Assembly: GCA_011620045.1 (NCBI GenBank)
Contig: WOZY01000224.1
Coordinates: 1-11,043 of the forward strand
Source: Mesotoga sp.
Lineage (GTDB): Bacteria; Thermotogota; Thermotogae; Petrotogales; Kosmotogaceae
Length of the DNA stretch: 11,043 nucleotides
Reading direction: 5' to 3'
Both the position numbers and the translations under genes were made by a program. Shown here in pieces: positions 1 through 7,493 of this stretch. Position 1 is the stretch's first letter, and each line of letters begins with the position of its first letter. Under the pieces are notes generated by a model, which was not told the origin of the DNA, made no database searches, and was given only the letters and a program-made list of their open reading frames with translations.

Positions 1-39
1 CCTCTATCATTGTATTGTACACAGAGAGGAGGCAAAAAA

Positions 40-1434
40 TTGAGAAAAGTCTGTTTCGTTGATACTACGATGAGGGACGCTCACCAGTCACTTCTGGCTA
101 CAAGGGTCACAACTAACGAATTAGCGAAGATTGCCCCTCTTGTCGATCAAGTGGGTTACCATGCCGTTGAAGTCTGGGGTGGAGCCACCTTCGACTCCTG
201 CGTGAGATACCTTGATGAAGACCCCTGGGAACGACTCGATGTCCTTAAGGAGAGATTCAAAAAGACTAAGCTTCAAATGCTTCTCAGAGGACAGAATCTG
301 CTGGGTTACAGGAACTACGCTGACGATGTTGTGGAGCTTTTCGTGAAGACTATGTCAAAACACGGTATAGATGTCGTAAGAATCTTCGACGCCCTCAACG
401 ACTTCAGAAATCTCGAAAAACCCGCAAAAGCAGTTAAGGCAAGTGGAATGCATCTCCAGGTGGCAATGTCATATACGACCAGCCCCGTTCACAATGTCGA
501 CTACTTCGTCGAGACTTCCGATAAAGCCTTGGAACTTGGGGCAGACTCACTTTGCATAAAGGACATGGCCGGCCTCCTTAAGCCTGGAACGGCAACCAAG
601 CTTGTGAACGAGATAAAGAAAAGACATTCGATCCCGCTGGAAGTGCATTCTCATTTCACTACGGGAATCGCAGGCATGACTTATCTAAAGAGTGCAGAGG
701 CCGGAGCCGACATACTCGATACGGCGACCTCGTCAATGGGATTTGGGACTTCACAGCCAGGTGTAGAAAGTATCTGGACAGCTCTACACGATATCGGACT
801 TGCAGACCGGCCCGATTATCCGCTCCTGAAAGAGATAAACGACTACTTTGCCGGTGTTAGGAGAAACCACAGCGGCACCGATGCCGGCTTCACGATTAAC
901 ACCTCAGTATTGGAGAATCAGATTCCCGGAGGAATGTATTCCAATCTGATCAATCAGCTCAAATCACAGAATATGAGCGACAGATTCGAAGAGGTTCTTG
1001 AGGAGGTACCAAGAGTCCGCGCCGATCTCGGATACCCCCCACTAGTGACTCCAACGTCTCAGATAGTAGGTGTTCAGGCCGTCTTGAATGTGATGAACAA
1101 AGAGAGATACAAAACGATCACGAAAGAAGTTGAGAGGTATATAAAAGGCTTTTACGGCTCTCCGCCCGCAGAAATTGAGAAATCCTTGAAATCCCGTGTC
1201 CTGGGAGTCGAAGAGTCGATTTCGCACAGACCTGGCGATACTCTCGATCCCGAAGTGGAAAAGGGCAGGAGCGAGCTAGGTCTTTTGGCACAAAATGATG
1301 AAGACCTTCTGATCTACCTTCTTCTTGGCGAGGTTGGAAAGAGATTTCTTGCTCAAAGATACCAGAACTCATTAAGGATCGACTTTGACGTTGCAAAAGA
1401 CTTCAAAGAAGGAATCACAGTATATCCAGTTTGA
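40..1434 (+). CDS. oadA: Biotin-dependent carboxyltransferase subunit (oxaloacetate decarboxylase alpha / pyruvate carboxylase subunit B type), without biotinyl domain
   Basis: The protein is 464 residues from a TTG start at 40, chosen because GGAGG at 28-32 sits 7 bases upstream; the frame stays open to a TTG at 10, but that start has no visible ribosome binding site. It belongs to the DRE-TIM carboxyltransferase fold. The N-terminus shows TTMRDAHQSLLATR (about 9-22) with the expected metal ligand D13. SLCIKDMAG (170-178) carries K174, the lysine carbamylated in this family, and EVHSH (201-205) gives metal ligands H203 and H205. A C-terminal helical conserved region follows, but the protein ends without the lipoyl/biotinyl domain and its MKM motif found in full-length OadA of about 590 residues. 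The biotin carrier must be a separate protein. It transfers CO2 between biotin and pyruvate/oxaloacetate in the cytosol or at a membrane complex. Whether it serves a Na+-pumping decarboxylase or anaplerotic carboxylation cannot be told here, because the partner genes are not in the window. Confidence 0.88.
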   Translation: MRKVCFVDTTMRDAHQSLLATRVTTNELAKIAPLVDQVGYHAVEVWGGATFDSCVRYLDEDPWERLDVLKERFKKTKLQMLLRGQNLLGYRNYADDVVELFVKTMSKHGIDVVRIFDALNDFRNLEKPAKAVKASGMHLQVAMSYTTSPVHNVDYFVETSDKALELGADSLCIKDMAGLLKPGTATKLVNEIKKRHSIPLEVHSHFTTGIAGMTYLKSAEAGADILDTATSSMGFGTSQPGVESIWTALHDIGLADRPDYPLLKEINDYFAGVRRNHSGTDAGFTINTSVLENQIPGGMYSNLINQLKSQNMSDRFEEVLEEVPRVRADLGYPPLVTPTSQIVGVQAVLNVMNKERYKTITKEVERYIKGFYGSPPAEIEKSLKSRVLGVEESISHRPGDTLDPEVEKGRSELGLLAQNDEDLLIYLLLGEVGKRFLAQRYQNSLRIDFDVAKDFKEGITVYPV

Positions 1435-1507
1435 TTCGTAGTATTAACAATATTTACCTGAACTAACGCACCTTTATAGTCAATAGCGGATCATTAACGA
1501 GCAATGG

Positions 1508-1537
1508 ACGCCTTCACGGAGAATGAGGGCGTTTTTT
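1508..1537 (+). terminator. Intrinsic terminator after the carboxyltransferase gene
   Basis: A 9-bp stem (ACGCCTTCA at 1508-1516 with TGAGGGCGT at 1524-1532, one U-G wobble) closes a 7-base loop and runs directly into six T residues (1532-1537). It lies 74 bases after the stop codon and before the malE promoter, so it separates the two transcription units. Confidence 0.88.
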
Positions 1538-1561
1538 ATTCCTTGGCAGTAGTAACACAGC

Positions 1562-1590
1562 TTAAATAAAACGGAACTTTCTGATACAAT
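1562..1590 (+). promoter_or_regulatory. Probable promoter of the malEFG operon
   Basis: TACAAT at 1585-1590 is preceded by TG at 1582-1583, forming an extended -10 element (TGATACAAT). At 17-bp spacing the -35 position (1562-1567, TTAAAT) is only a half match to TTGACA, so the extended -10 probably carries the recognition. The transcript would start near 1597, downstream of the terminator and about 38 bases before the malE start codon. Confidence 0.55.
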
Positions 1591-1599
1591 TTATTCAGG

Positions 1600-1613
1600 G
1601 AGTACCCCTACTC
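1600..1613 (+). promoter_or_regulatory. Perfect inverted repeat in the malE leader, possible operator
   Basis: GAGTA CCCC TACTC is a perfect 5-bp inverted repeat around a 4-base centre, lying just downstream of the expected transcription start of malE. The position would suit a repressor operator or a small 5' mRNA hairpin. The arms are short, no regulator gene is in the window, and chance occurrence is quite possible. Confidence 0.3.
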
Positions 1614-1634
1614 TAATAAAGGAGGGTTCTAAAG

Positions 1635-2825
1635 ATGAGAAAGCTTACAGCTGTTCTTGTTTTGCTAACTGTGATGTTATCGTTCGCAAGCGCAAAATTG
1701 GTGATTTGGTCCTCGGAGAATCAGATCCCGGCACTTGAGAAGCTTGCCGCTGATTTCGAAAGCGACTATGGCATTCAGGTGGAGATTCAGCAGGTAAATT
1801 TTGGAGACATAAAGTCTAAGTTCCTCACAGCGGCTCCTGCCGGAGAGGGCCCCGATATTATTGTCGGTGCACACGACTGGGTCGGAGAGCTTGCAATCAA
1901 CGGACTTATCGAACCGATTCCATTTCTTCCCGAGGCAGATCAGTACTACGATGTTGCTCTAGATGCCTTCAGCTACGGTGGAAACCTCTATGGTGTCCCC
2001 TACACTGTTGAAGCGATTGCAATCATCTACAACAAGGATCTCGTATTCGAAGCTCCGAAAACAATCTCGGAGCTTGAAGAACTGGCTTTCGAAGCTTCAG
2101 ATGACGAAGTTGTCGGCCTGATCTATGCCGTTGGTGACTTCTATCACTCTGCTCCTTTCATACTGGGAAGAGGCGGCTACATCTTCAAAGAAACCGCTCA
2201 GGGGCTTGACGTAACCGACATAGGCCTGAACAACGAAGGCGCGATTGCAGGCGGAAAGCTCATCAAATCTTGGTTCGACAAAGGTCTAATTCCAGGAGGT
2301 CCAAACTACAACCTTATGGACTCTCTGTTCAAAGACGGACTGGCCGCATTCATCATTAACGGTATATGGGCAACACCAAGTTACCGTGATACAGGTATCG
2401 ACTACGCGATTCTTCCTTTCAGCGAAATCACATTCGACGATGGTACAACTCCGAGACCATTCGTCGGAGTACAGGGCTTCATGATAAACTCCAAGTCTCC
2501 AAGCAAACTTGAGGCCACTGAGTTCGTTGTAAACTACATCGGTAGCTTCGACGGTCAGTACGGCATGTTCCTCGGGGAAAGAAGGGGAACGGCAAGGGCA
2601 GACGTTTTCTCCTTCATTGAAGCCGACGCAGGGCCAGAGCTGTATGACGTTCTGCAGTTCTCTAAGAGTGCTTCCGTAGGAACTCCAATGCCTAACGTAC
2701 CTGAAATGGCAAGTGTATGGGGCGCTATGGCTGATGCGCTTGGTCTTATCATCAATGGCCAAGATACGGTAGAGAACGCTTTCAATTCGGCAGTTGAGAA
2801 GATAAAGACCTCTATAGGAAACTAG
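1635..2825 (+). CDS. malE: Maltose/maltodextrin-type ABC transporter substrate-binding protein
   Basis: The 396-residue precursor starts at ATG 1635 with AAAGGAGGG at 1618-1626. A signal peptide (about 1-20) has a basic start, a hydrophobic core and an ASA cleavage site before KLVIW; there is no lipobox cysteine, so the mature protein should be free in the periplasm. Similarity to E. coli MalE runs through the whole chain: KLVIW at the mature start, GPDIIVGAHD (72-81), TVEAIAIIYNKDL (124-136), INGIW (241-245), RPFVGVQGFMINSKSP (274-289) and PMPNVPEMASVW (351-362). Aligned by eye, the sugar-site residues E111, Y155, W230 and W340 of mature E. coli MalE are kept (E126, Y170, W245, W362). W62 is replaced by G78 and R66 by W82, so the ligand may differ from maltose. 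It is the first gene of the importer operon with malF and malG. The family call is firm; the exact sugar is open. Confidence 0.92.
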   Translation: MRKLTAVLVLLTVMLSFASAKLVIWSSENQIPALEKLAADFESDYGIQVEIQQVNFGDIKSKFLTAAPAGEGPDIIVGAHDWVGELAINGLIEPIPFLPEADQYYDVALDAFSYGGNLYGVPYTVEAIAIIYNKDLVFEAPKTISELEELAFEASDDEVVGLIYAVGDFYHSAPFILGRGGYIFKETAQGLDVTDIGLNNEGAIAGGKLIKSWFDKGLIPGGPNYNLMDSLFKDGLAAFIINGIWATPSYRDTGIDYAILPFSEITFDDGTTPRPFVGVQGFMINSKSPSKLEATEFVVNYIGSFDGQYGMFLGERRGTARADVFSFIEADAGPELYDVLQFSKSASVGTPMPNVPEMASVWGAMADALGLIINGQDTVENAFNSAVEKIKTSIGN

Positions 2826-2861
2826 TATCCCTTTTGCTTTATATCCACATCTCTAAACTTG

Positions 2862-2901
2862 GTTAGACTGAGCGCGGGAGATTCCCGCGCTCTGGTTTAA
2901 C
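2862..2901 (+). other. Long intercistronic hairpin between malE and malF
   Basis: A perfect 10-bp GC-rich stem (GAGCGCGGGA at 2870-2879, TCCCGCGCTC at 2883-2892) closes a 3-base loop. It extends by about 8 further pairs (2862-2869 with 2894-2901) past a single bulged T at 2893. No T-tract follows, so it is not a standard terminator. It lies just before the malF ribosome binding site. It probably protects the malE message from 3' decay or causes partial termination, giving more MalE than MalF/MalG, as is known for intercistronic elements after malE in enteric bacteria. The role is inferred; the structure is visible. Confidence 0.7.
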
Positions 2902-2918
2902 TGCCTGGAGGGATTACC

Positions 2919-4661
2919 TTGAGTGGAAGGCGATTTGTAATCTTTCTCTTTTCTCTGGCTATTCTCGCAGTATTCAATGCCTTTTCTTTGTGGAGCATAT
3001 ATCTGCTGTACGCCGATGGAAATTTTGGTCTTATGGTCACGATGGTCGTCTTGACCTTGCTCATCGACATAATCGCTTTGAATCCAAAAGGCTATCCGTA
3101 CAGATACATGATTCCCGCTATGATTTTGCTTTTCATTCTCACCCTATATCCGATGTATTACACTTTCAGAACTGCTTTCACAAATTACGGAACCGGACAT
3201 CTCTTCACCAGGCAGCAGTCGATTCAGAAACTTCTCAGCGATTACTTCTACATCCCTGAGAGCCCTGAAGAATTCGAGTTCTCTGTTTATATCGAGCTCG
3301 ACAACTACAACCCCACAGACAGATTCATTACTCTGCTTACTTCCAAGGATAACGGGAGCTTATTTGCCGCTCCACGACCACAGGCAATCAGCAGAGACGC
3401 CGAGGGCAACATAACGCTTGCGACGGCCAAAATGTTTGAGGTAAGCGGGGACAGCTTTTCGATTGGGAGTGTTAACTACACTCTATCGAGATCTCCTGAT
3501 GACAGGATCCTAGCAATCCGTTCTGACTCGGGTGAGCGCTTCATATACTTCTATTCTCCGCAGGACAGCTCTACGAGGCCGAACGCATCATTCTATTTCA
3601 GTGAAATAAGAGGAATCTGGCTGCGAAATGCAGAGTTCACAAACAGTGAAGGGAATCAGGTCAGGCTGTTCCCGAACTCTCTCTACACTACCTTTGCAAC
3701 AACGGAAAGGAAATATGCTTTGAGGGCCGAAACGACCTTCTCGGCCGGAAGGGCCGTTCAGGAGACCGTTGTCTATAACAGACAGACAGGGAGAACTCTC
3801 GTGGAAGAAGGAGGCTTCTTCTACGATATAGACAAAAACGGCAACGAGTTCGCGGTAGAGGGATACATATCGGATGTCGGCTTCTGGAATTTCGTGAGGA
3901 TGTTCCAGGACCCAAAGATAAGCGGCCCGTTTTTTCAGGTCTTTGGCTGGACCTTCACCTGGGCGGGGTTGAGTGTGCTCTTCTCCTTCACAATTGGGCT
4001 AGCTCTGGCAATTACGCTAAATGATCGAAGACTAAAGGGGAAAAAAATATACAGAACACTGCTAATAATACCCTGGGCCGTCCCCGCGTTCATTTCCGCA
4101 CTGGTATGGCGCAACGGTTTCTTCAACGAGACCTATGGTGTTCTGAACAGGTTCATAGTCCAGGGACTCTTCGGAATGGAGCCCATAAAGTGGTTGAACG
4201 ATGCCTTCTGGGCTAAGGTTTCTGTCTTGCTGGTTAACACCTGGCTGGGATTTCCTTACATGATGACTGTCAGCCTGGGAGCTCTGCAGAGTATACCCGA
4301 AGAGCTCTATGAAGCTTCCTCGATAGATGGTGCAACGAAACTCCAGAGATTCAGGAAAATTACCTTTCCTCTGCTCATGGTTACTGTTGCACCTTTGCTC
4401 GTCGGCAGCTTCGCCTTCAACTTCAACAACTTCACGGGAATCTATCTTGTTACGCAGGGTGGTCCGGCCATTGTGGGAGCTTCGACACCGGCGGGGGCAA
4501 CGGATATCCTGATCTCATATACATTCAAGCTAGCCTTTGAAGGGAGAGGTCAGGATTTCGGCTTTGCAAGCGCTATCTCAATAATCATATTCATAATCGT
4601 CGCTGGCTTCAGCTGGATAAATTTCAAATTGTCCGGTTCTTTTGAAGAGGTGAGCAGATAA
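2919..4661 (+). CDS. malF: Maltose-type ABC transporter permease MalF with enlarged extracytoplasmic domain
   Basis: The protein has 580 residues from a TTG start at 2919, with GGAGG at 2907-2911 seven bases upstream. Three N-terminal membrane segments (about 5-31, 36-54, 62-84) are followed by a hydrophilic, beta-rich extracytoplasmic region (about 95-325). The conserved permease core then follows with its first helix at about 338-366, then IYRTLLIIPWAVP (377-389) and the EAA loop EELYEASSIDGATKLQRFRK (461-480) that docks onto the ATPase. The last helices are at about 483-510 and 548-569. Eight helices with a large loop between TM3 and TM4 match MalF; that loop corresponds to the P2 domain that cradles MalE in E. 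coli. The protein is longer than E. coli MalF (514 residues), mostly through this loop. The stop codon overlaps the malG start codon (TAATG), indicating translational coupling. It forms the sugar channel with MalG. Confidence 0.92.
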   Translation: MSGRRFVIFLFSLAILAVFNAFSLWSIYLLYADGNFGLMVTMVVLTLLIDIIALNPKGYPYRYMIPAMILLFILTLYPMYYTFRTAFTNYGTGHLFTRQQSIQKLLSDYFYIPESPEEFEFSVYIELDNYNPTDRFITLLTSKDNGSLFAAPRPQAISRDAEGNITLATAKMFEVSGDSFSIGSVNYTLSRSPDDRILAIRSDSGERFIYFYSPQDSSTRPNASFYFSEIRGIWLRNAEFTNSEGNQVRLFPNSLYTTFATTERKYALRAETTFSAGRAVQETVVYNRQTGRTLVEEGGFFYDIDKNGNEFAVEGYISDVGFWNFVRMFQDPKISGPFFQVFGWTFTWAGLSVLFSFTIGLALAITLNDRRLKGKKIYRTLLIIPWAVPAFISALVWRNGFFNETYGVLNRFIVQGLFGMEPIKWLNDAFWAKVSVLLVNTWLGFPYMMTVSLGALQSIPEELYEASSIDGATKLQRFRKITFPLLMVTVAPLLVGSFAFNFNNFTGIYLVTQGGPAIVGASTPAGATDILISYTFKLAFEGRGQDFGFASAISIIIFIIVAGFSWINFKLSGSFEEVSR

Positions 4662-7432
4662 TGGCCGTCGAGAGAAGAAAATACTGGGTGAGACACATAA
4701 TCCTGATAGCCGTTGTCGTTGTGGTCCTCTTCCCAATGGTCTGGCTCGTAAGCACATCGATCAGGAGAGATCAGGCTGCATTCTCATCGAACCTCTTCTC
4801 CAACAGGGTAACTTTACAGCATTACCGAAATCTACTATTTCCCGAGAGAAGTGTAGGGAGGCTCATTCTCGATCTGCAAAGCGCCACATACGCCACCGGA
4901 GATTACAGAGAAAGAAGTCAGGAGGATCTGAAGAAAACTGTGGAGAGGTATCTTGCCAAGTTCGACTCACTCATGGTTGAAAGCGAAGTCATGGTTGCAG
5001 CCGTCGAAGGGGGCACGATCTCTATAGAGAATGATCTGACAGACAAAGATAGCCTGATCATAAAGGAAATGAACGAACTGAGACTTAAAGACAAAAACCT
5101 TTTCGAAGAAAGGCTGAAAGAGATCGGCGAAGTCAGTGAAGTAAAAACCGCATATGCTATCGGTGAAATCCTTCAAACAACATCACCTTCGCTGGAGGGG
5201 AGCTATCAATTCTACCTGGATTTGCTTGGTGAACGAGCTGCCCCAATCTCCGATTCTCTTGAAAGATACAGGAAACTCTATGAAGAAGTCTTCATTCACA
5301 GAGACGAGACATTAAGCGCAATTGAGACACTCGAGTTTGAGAATAAGGAAGAAGTAATCAATTCTCTGGAGTCGATTCAGAACTACATATCTCTGTCCGA
5401 AATAGACTACTCTGAATGGAGAAAGGTAGAATGGCTAAGAGTAATAAACAGATATCTCAGGGACCTTGAATCATCGATGCCAGAAGAGCGGGCCGCTGAA
5501 CTGAATCGAGTAAGAACCAGTCTCTACGATTCCTTCAAGTCGGCCGGTGAAGCTTGGGAAGCTGCAGCAGCTGCTGCTGAAAGCGTCTCTGAGGAGTTAT
5601 ACTCTCTTGCAGGAGAAGCTTTCGGCGCGGAATACTATGAATATATCGAGGCAACCGAAAAACTGTCGATTGTGGAGAGCACAATAGAGTCGACTGGAAA
5701 GTCTCTTGCCGTCTCAGAATCGGCATTGGCAGAGCTGGAAGACTCACTGCAGATTGCCATGCCCACACTGGTATCGGAGACCAGAAAGCTGTCTGCCTTG
5801 ATTCTTCCACTGCAAATCGTCATCTCGAAGGGTATCGAAAATCGAACAGCCGTCACGGAAGCCAAACTCATGACTTCACTGAATGAGATCACTTCAGCAA
5901 GAGAGACTATCAACACTGTTCAAGGACAGCTATCGCAGATGGAGAACGTCCGAGAGCTGTCGGCAGCTCTTTCCGAGCTGTCAGTAGAAATGGCCTGGTT
6001 CTCAGACAACAGAGAGGCGCTTTTGGGCGTCTCGGGAAATTCTGAAGTCTCGAACGGAACGGACGTAATCAATACTGTTCTTTCTAATCTTTCACGCATC
6101 TTGCCGGTTCTGGAGATCAGTGTCTCTGAGTACGTTGAAGTCTCAGAAAACACAATAGAACTCAGGACGGAGTTGGAATCTTTGAAAGAGGAAAGCGAGC
6201 TTCTTAACGAGAAGATCTCCTCACTTCAAGAAGAGGCAGACAGAGCTGAGGAAGAATACGCAAAGGCTCTGGAAGCGGTAAACATAAGAACGGCCATGTT
6301 GTCTGTAGAAGAGGAGATCAACTCACTGGATGAGGCCAGAGACTATGTTTTAGGGCTTACAGGCGTTTTGAATGACTATTTCAAAATAAGATCCTCAAGC
6401 CGCTACAGAGCGCTAACCTGGTACGAAGATTTCAACAGGGCGAACACGGAAGCAAAAGAAGGAACGGCCTTGTTGAATCAGCTGATTTCAAGCATGAGAT
6501 CGATGAAAGATGAACTCGCTTTGAAGGTGAACAACTACATAGATCTTAGATTTCTCGGAACTTCAGTGACACTGGAAGACTTCGGAAAGATGCAGGAGAC
6601 TTACAATTCCCTCTTTCAACAAGTCAACGCCAAATACCAGCGTGCCTCCAGGCTCATATCCGATCTGATCGAAAAACCCGCCTCTTATTCATCGTCATAC
6701 TCCGAAGATTTGAGAGAGATAGACAAAGCCCTTTTCAGGACCAACCAAATCTGGGCTCAGAAGGAGAGTACCTACTTCTATTTCGTCAGATGGCTGCTGA
6801 ATTCGGTAATCGTTGCTCTGTCCGTATCGGTTATCAGCGTTGCGGTTGCCTCTCTTGCAGCCTACCCGTTCAGCAGGATGAGATTCCGTGGAAGAAAGCA
6901 GGGACTCCTTGCTCTGCTGTTGATCCAGATGTTCCCGACGATAATGTTCATGGTTGCACTCTACGCATTGCTTCAATTCATGGGGAGCGTGATCCCCTTC
7001 CTGGGGCTTAACACACTCGGTGGACTGATTTTTGCTTATTCCGGCGGGATAGCCTTCAACATCTGGCTGATCAAGGGATACTATGACACAATATCAAACT
7101 CGCTCGAAGAGGCCGCAATGATAGACGGAGCCACGAAATTCCAAGCCTTCTCAAAGGTGATTTTGCCGCTAGCCAGACCGATTCTGGCTGTTGTGGCTAT
7201 TCTTACGTTTATGAACATCTTTAACGAGTATCTGATTGCCAGGATACTCCTTCAGGATATGAACAAATGGACTTACGCGGTGGGACTCTGGCAGTTTTCG
7301 GGAAGATTCGAGACAAGCTGGGGTCCATTCACGGCAGCAGCTCTCATCGGAGCAGTTCCCATGGTGATCTTCTTCCTTGTGTTACAGGATTACATCGTTG
7401 GAGGACTGACACAGGGAGGAGTGAAAGAGTAG
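4661..7432 (+). CDS. malG: MalG-type ABC permease with a giant coiled-coil insertion in its first extracytoplasmic loop
   Basis: This is a 923-residue protein; E. coli MalG has about 296. The ATG at 4661 shares a base with the malF stop, and GAGGTG at 4647-4652 is the ribosome binding site. TM1 (about 11-32) and the stretch VWLVSTSIRRDQAAF to HYRNLLF (27-60) align with the MalG N-terminus. From WLLNSVIVAL (711-720) the normal core resumes, with five more helices (about 711-735, 747-772, 785-805, 838-858, 888-912), the EAA loop NSLEEAAMIDGATKFQAFSK (813-832) and the family-typical end GGLTQGGVKE. Between them, residues about 66-700 are charged, cysteine-free and predicted by eye to be almost wholly helical, with a regular heptad stretch at 501-540 and six alanines at 301-306. 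By MalG topology this insertion faces the periplasm. The reading frame is intact, so it is not a broken fusion. I recall, without being able to check, that Thermotoga MalG proteins are also unusually long. The insertion's function is unknown. Confidence 0.9.
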   Translation: MAVERRKYWVRHIILIAVVVVVLFPMVWLVSTSIRRDQAAFSSNLFSNRVTLQHYRNLLFPERSVGRLILDLQSATYATGDYRERSQEDLKKTVERYLAKFDSLMVESEVMVAAVEGGTISIENDLTDKDSLIIKEMNELRLKDKNLFEERLKEIGEVSEVKTAYAIGEILQTTSPSLEGSYQFYLDLLGERAAPISDSLERYRKLYEEVFIHRDETLSAIETLEFENKEEVINSLESIQNYISLSEIDYSEWRKVEWLRVINRYLRDLESSMPEERAAELNRVRTSLYDSFKSAGEAWEAAAAAAESVSEELYSLAGEAFGAEYYEYIEATEKLSIVESTIESTGKSLAVSESALAELEDSLQIAMPTLVSETRKLSALILPLQIVISKGIENRTAVTEAKLMTSLNEITSARETINTVQGQLSQMENVRELSAALSELSVEMAWFSDNREALLGVSGNSEVSNGTDVINTVLSNLSRILPVLEISVSEYVEVSENTIELRTELESLKEESELLNEKISSLQEEADRAEEEYAKALEAVNIRTAMLSVEEEINSLDEARDYVLGLTGVLNDYFKIRSSSRYRALTWYEDFNRANTEAKEGTALLNQLISSMRSMKDELALKVNNYIDLRFLGTSVTLEDFGKMQETYNSLFQQVNAKYQRASRLISDLIEKPASYSSSYSEDLREIDKALFRTNQIWAQKESTYFYFVRWLLNSVIVALSVSVISVAVASLAAYPFSRMRFRGRKQGLLALLLIQMFPTIMFMVALYALLQFMGSVIPFLGLNTLGGLIFAYSGGIAFNIWLIKGYYDTISNSLEEAAMIDGATKFQAFSKVILPLARPILAVVAILTFMNIFNEYLIARILLQDMNKWTYAVGLWQFSGRFETSWGPFTAAALIGAVPMVIFFLVLQDYIVGGLTQGGVKE

Positions 7433-7493
7433 TTTTCACTCGACACACCTTTCCCTGTAGGCCTGTTGTTGTGAATCAACAAGAGAGCATTTG

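Noticed and set aside
5..10. TATCAT as a -10 box for the carboxyltransferase gene
   Set aside because: The -35 region would lie outside the window and the match is weak, so it cannot be supported.
10..39. N-terminal extension of the carboxyltransferase from TTG at 10
   Set aside because: These codons contain the ribosome binding site itself (GGAGG at 28-32) for the TTG at 40, and family members begin close to the KVCFVDTTMRDAH region.
1435..1634. CRISPR, tRNA or mobile element in the intergenic gaps
   Set aside because: The gaps at 1435-1634, 2826-2918 and 7433-7713 hold only the terminators, hairpins and promoter elements listed; no direct repeats, tRNA arms or transposase remnants are visible.
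5535..5916. Overlapping minus-strand open frames within malG
   Set aside because: They are reverse shadows of the helical, Glu/Ser-rich insert; none has a start context or family resemblance, and the plus frame is intact across the region.
4661..7432. MalG as an assembly chimera of a permease and an unrelated coiled-coil gene
   Set aside because: The frame is continuous, both ends are the two halves of a single MalG, and the insertion falls exactly in a loop where an extra domain is tolerated, so a natural insertion is more likely.
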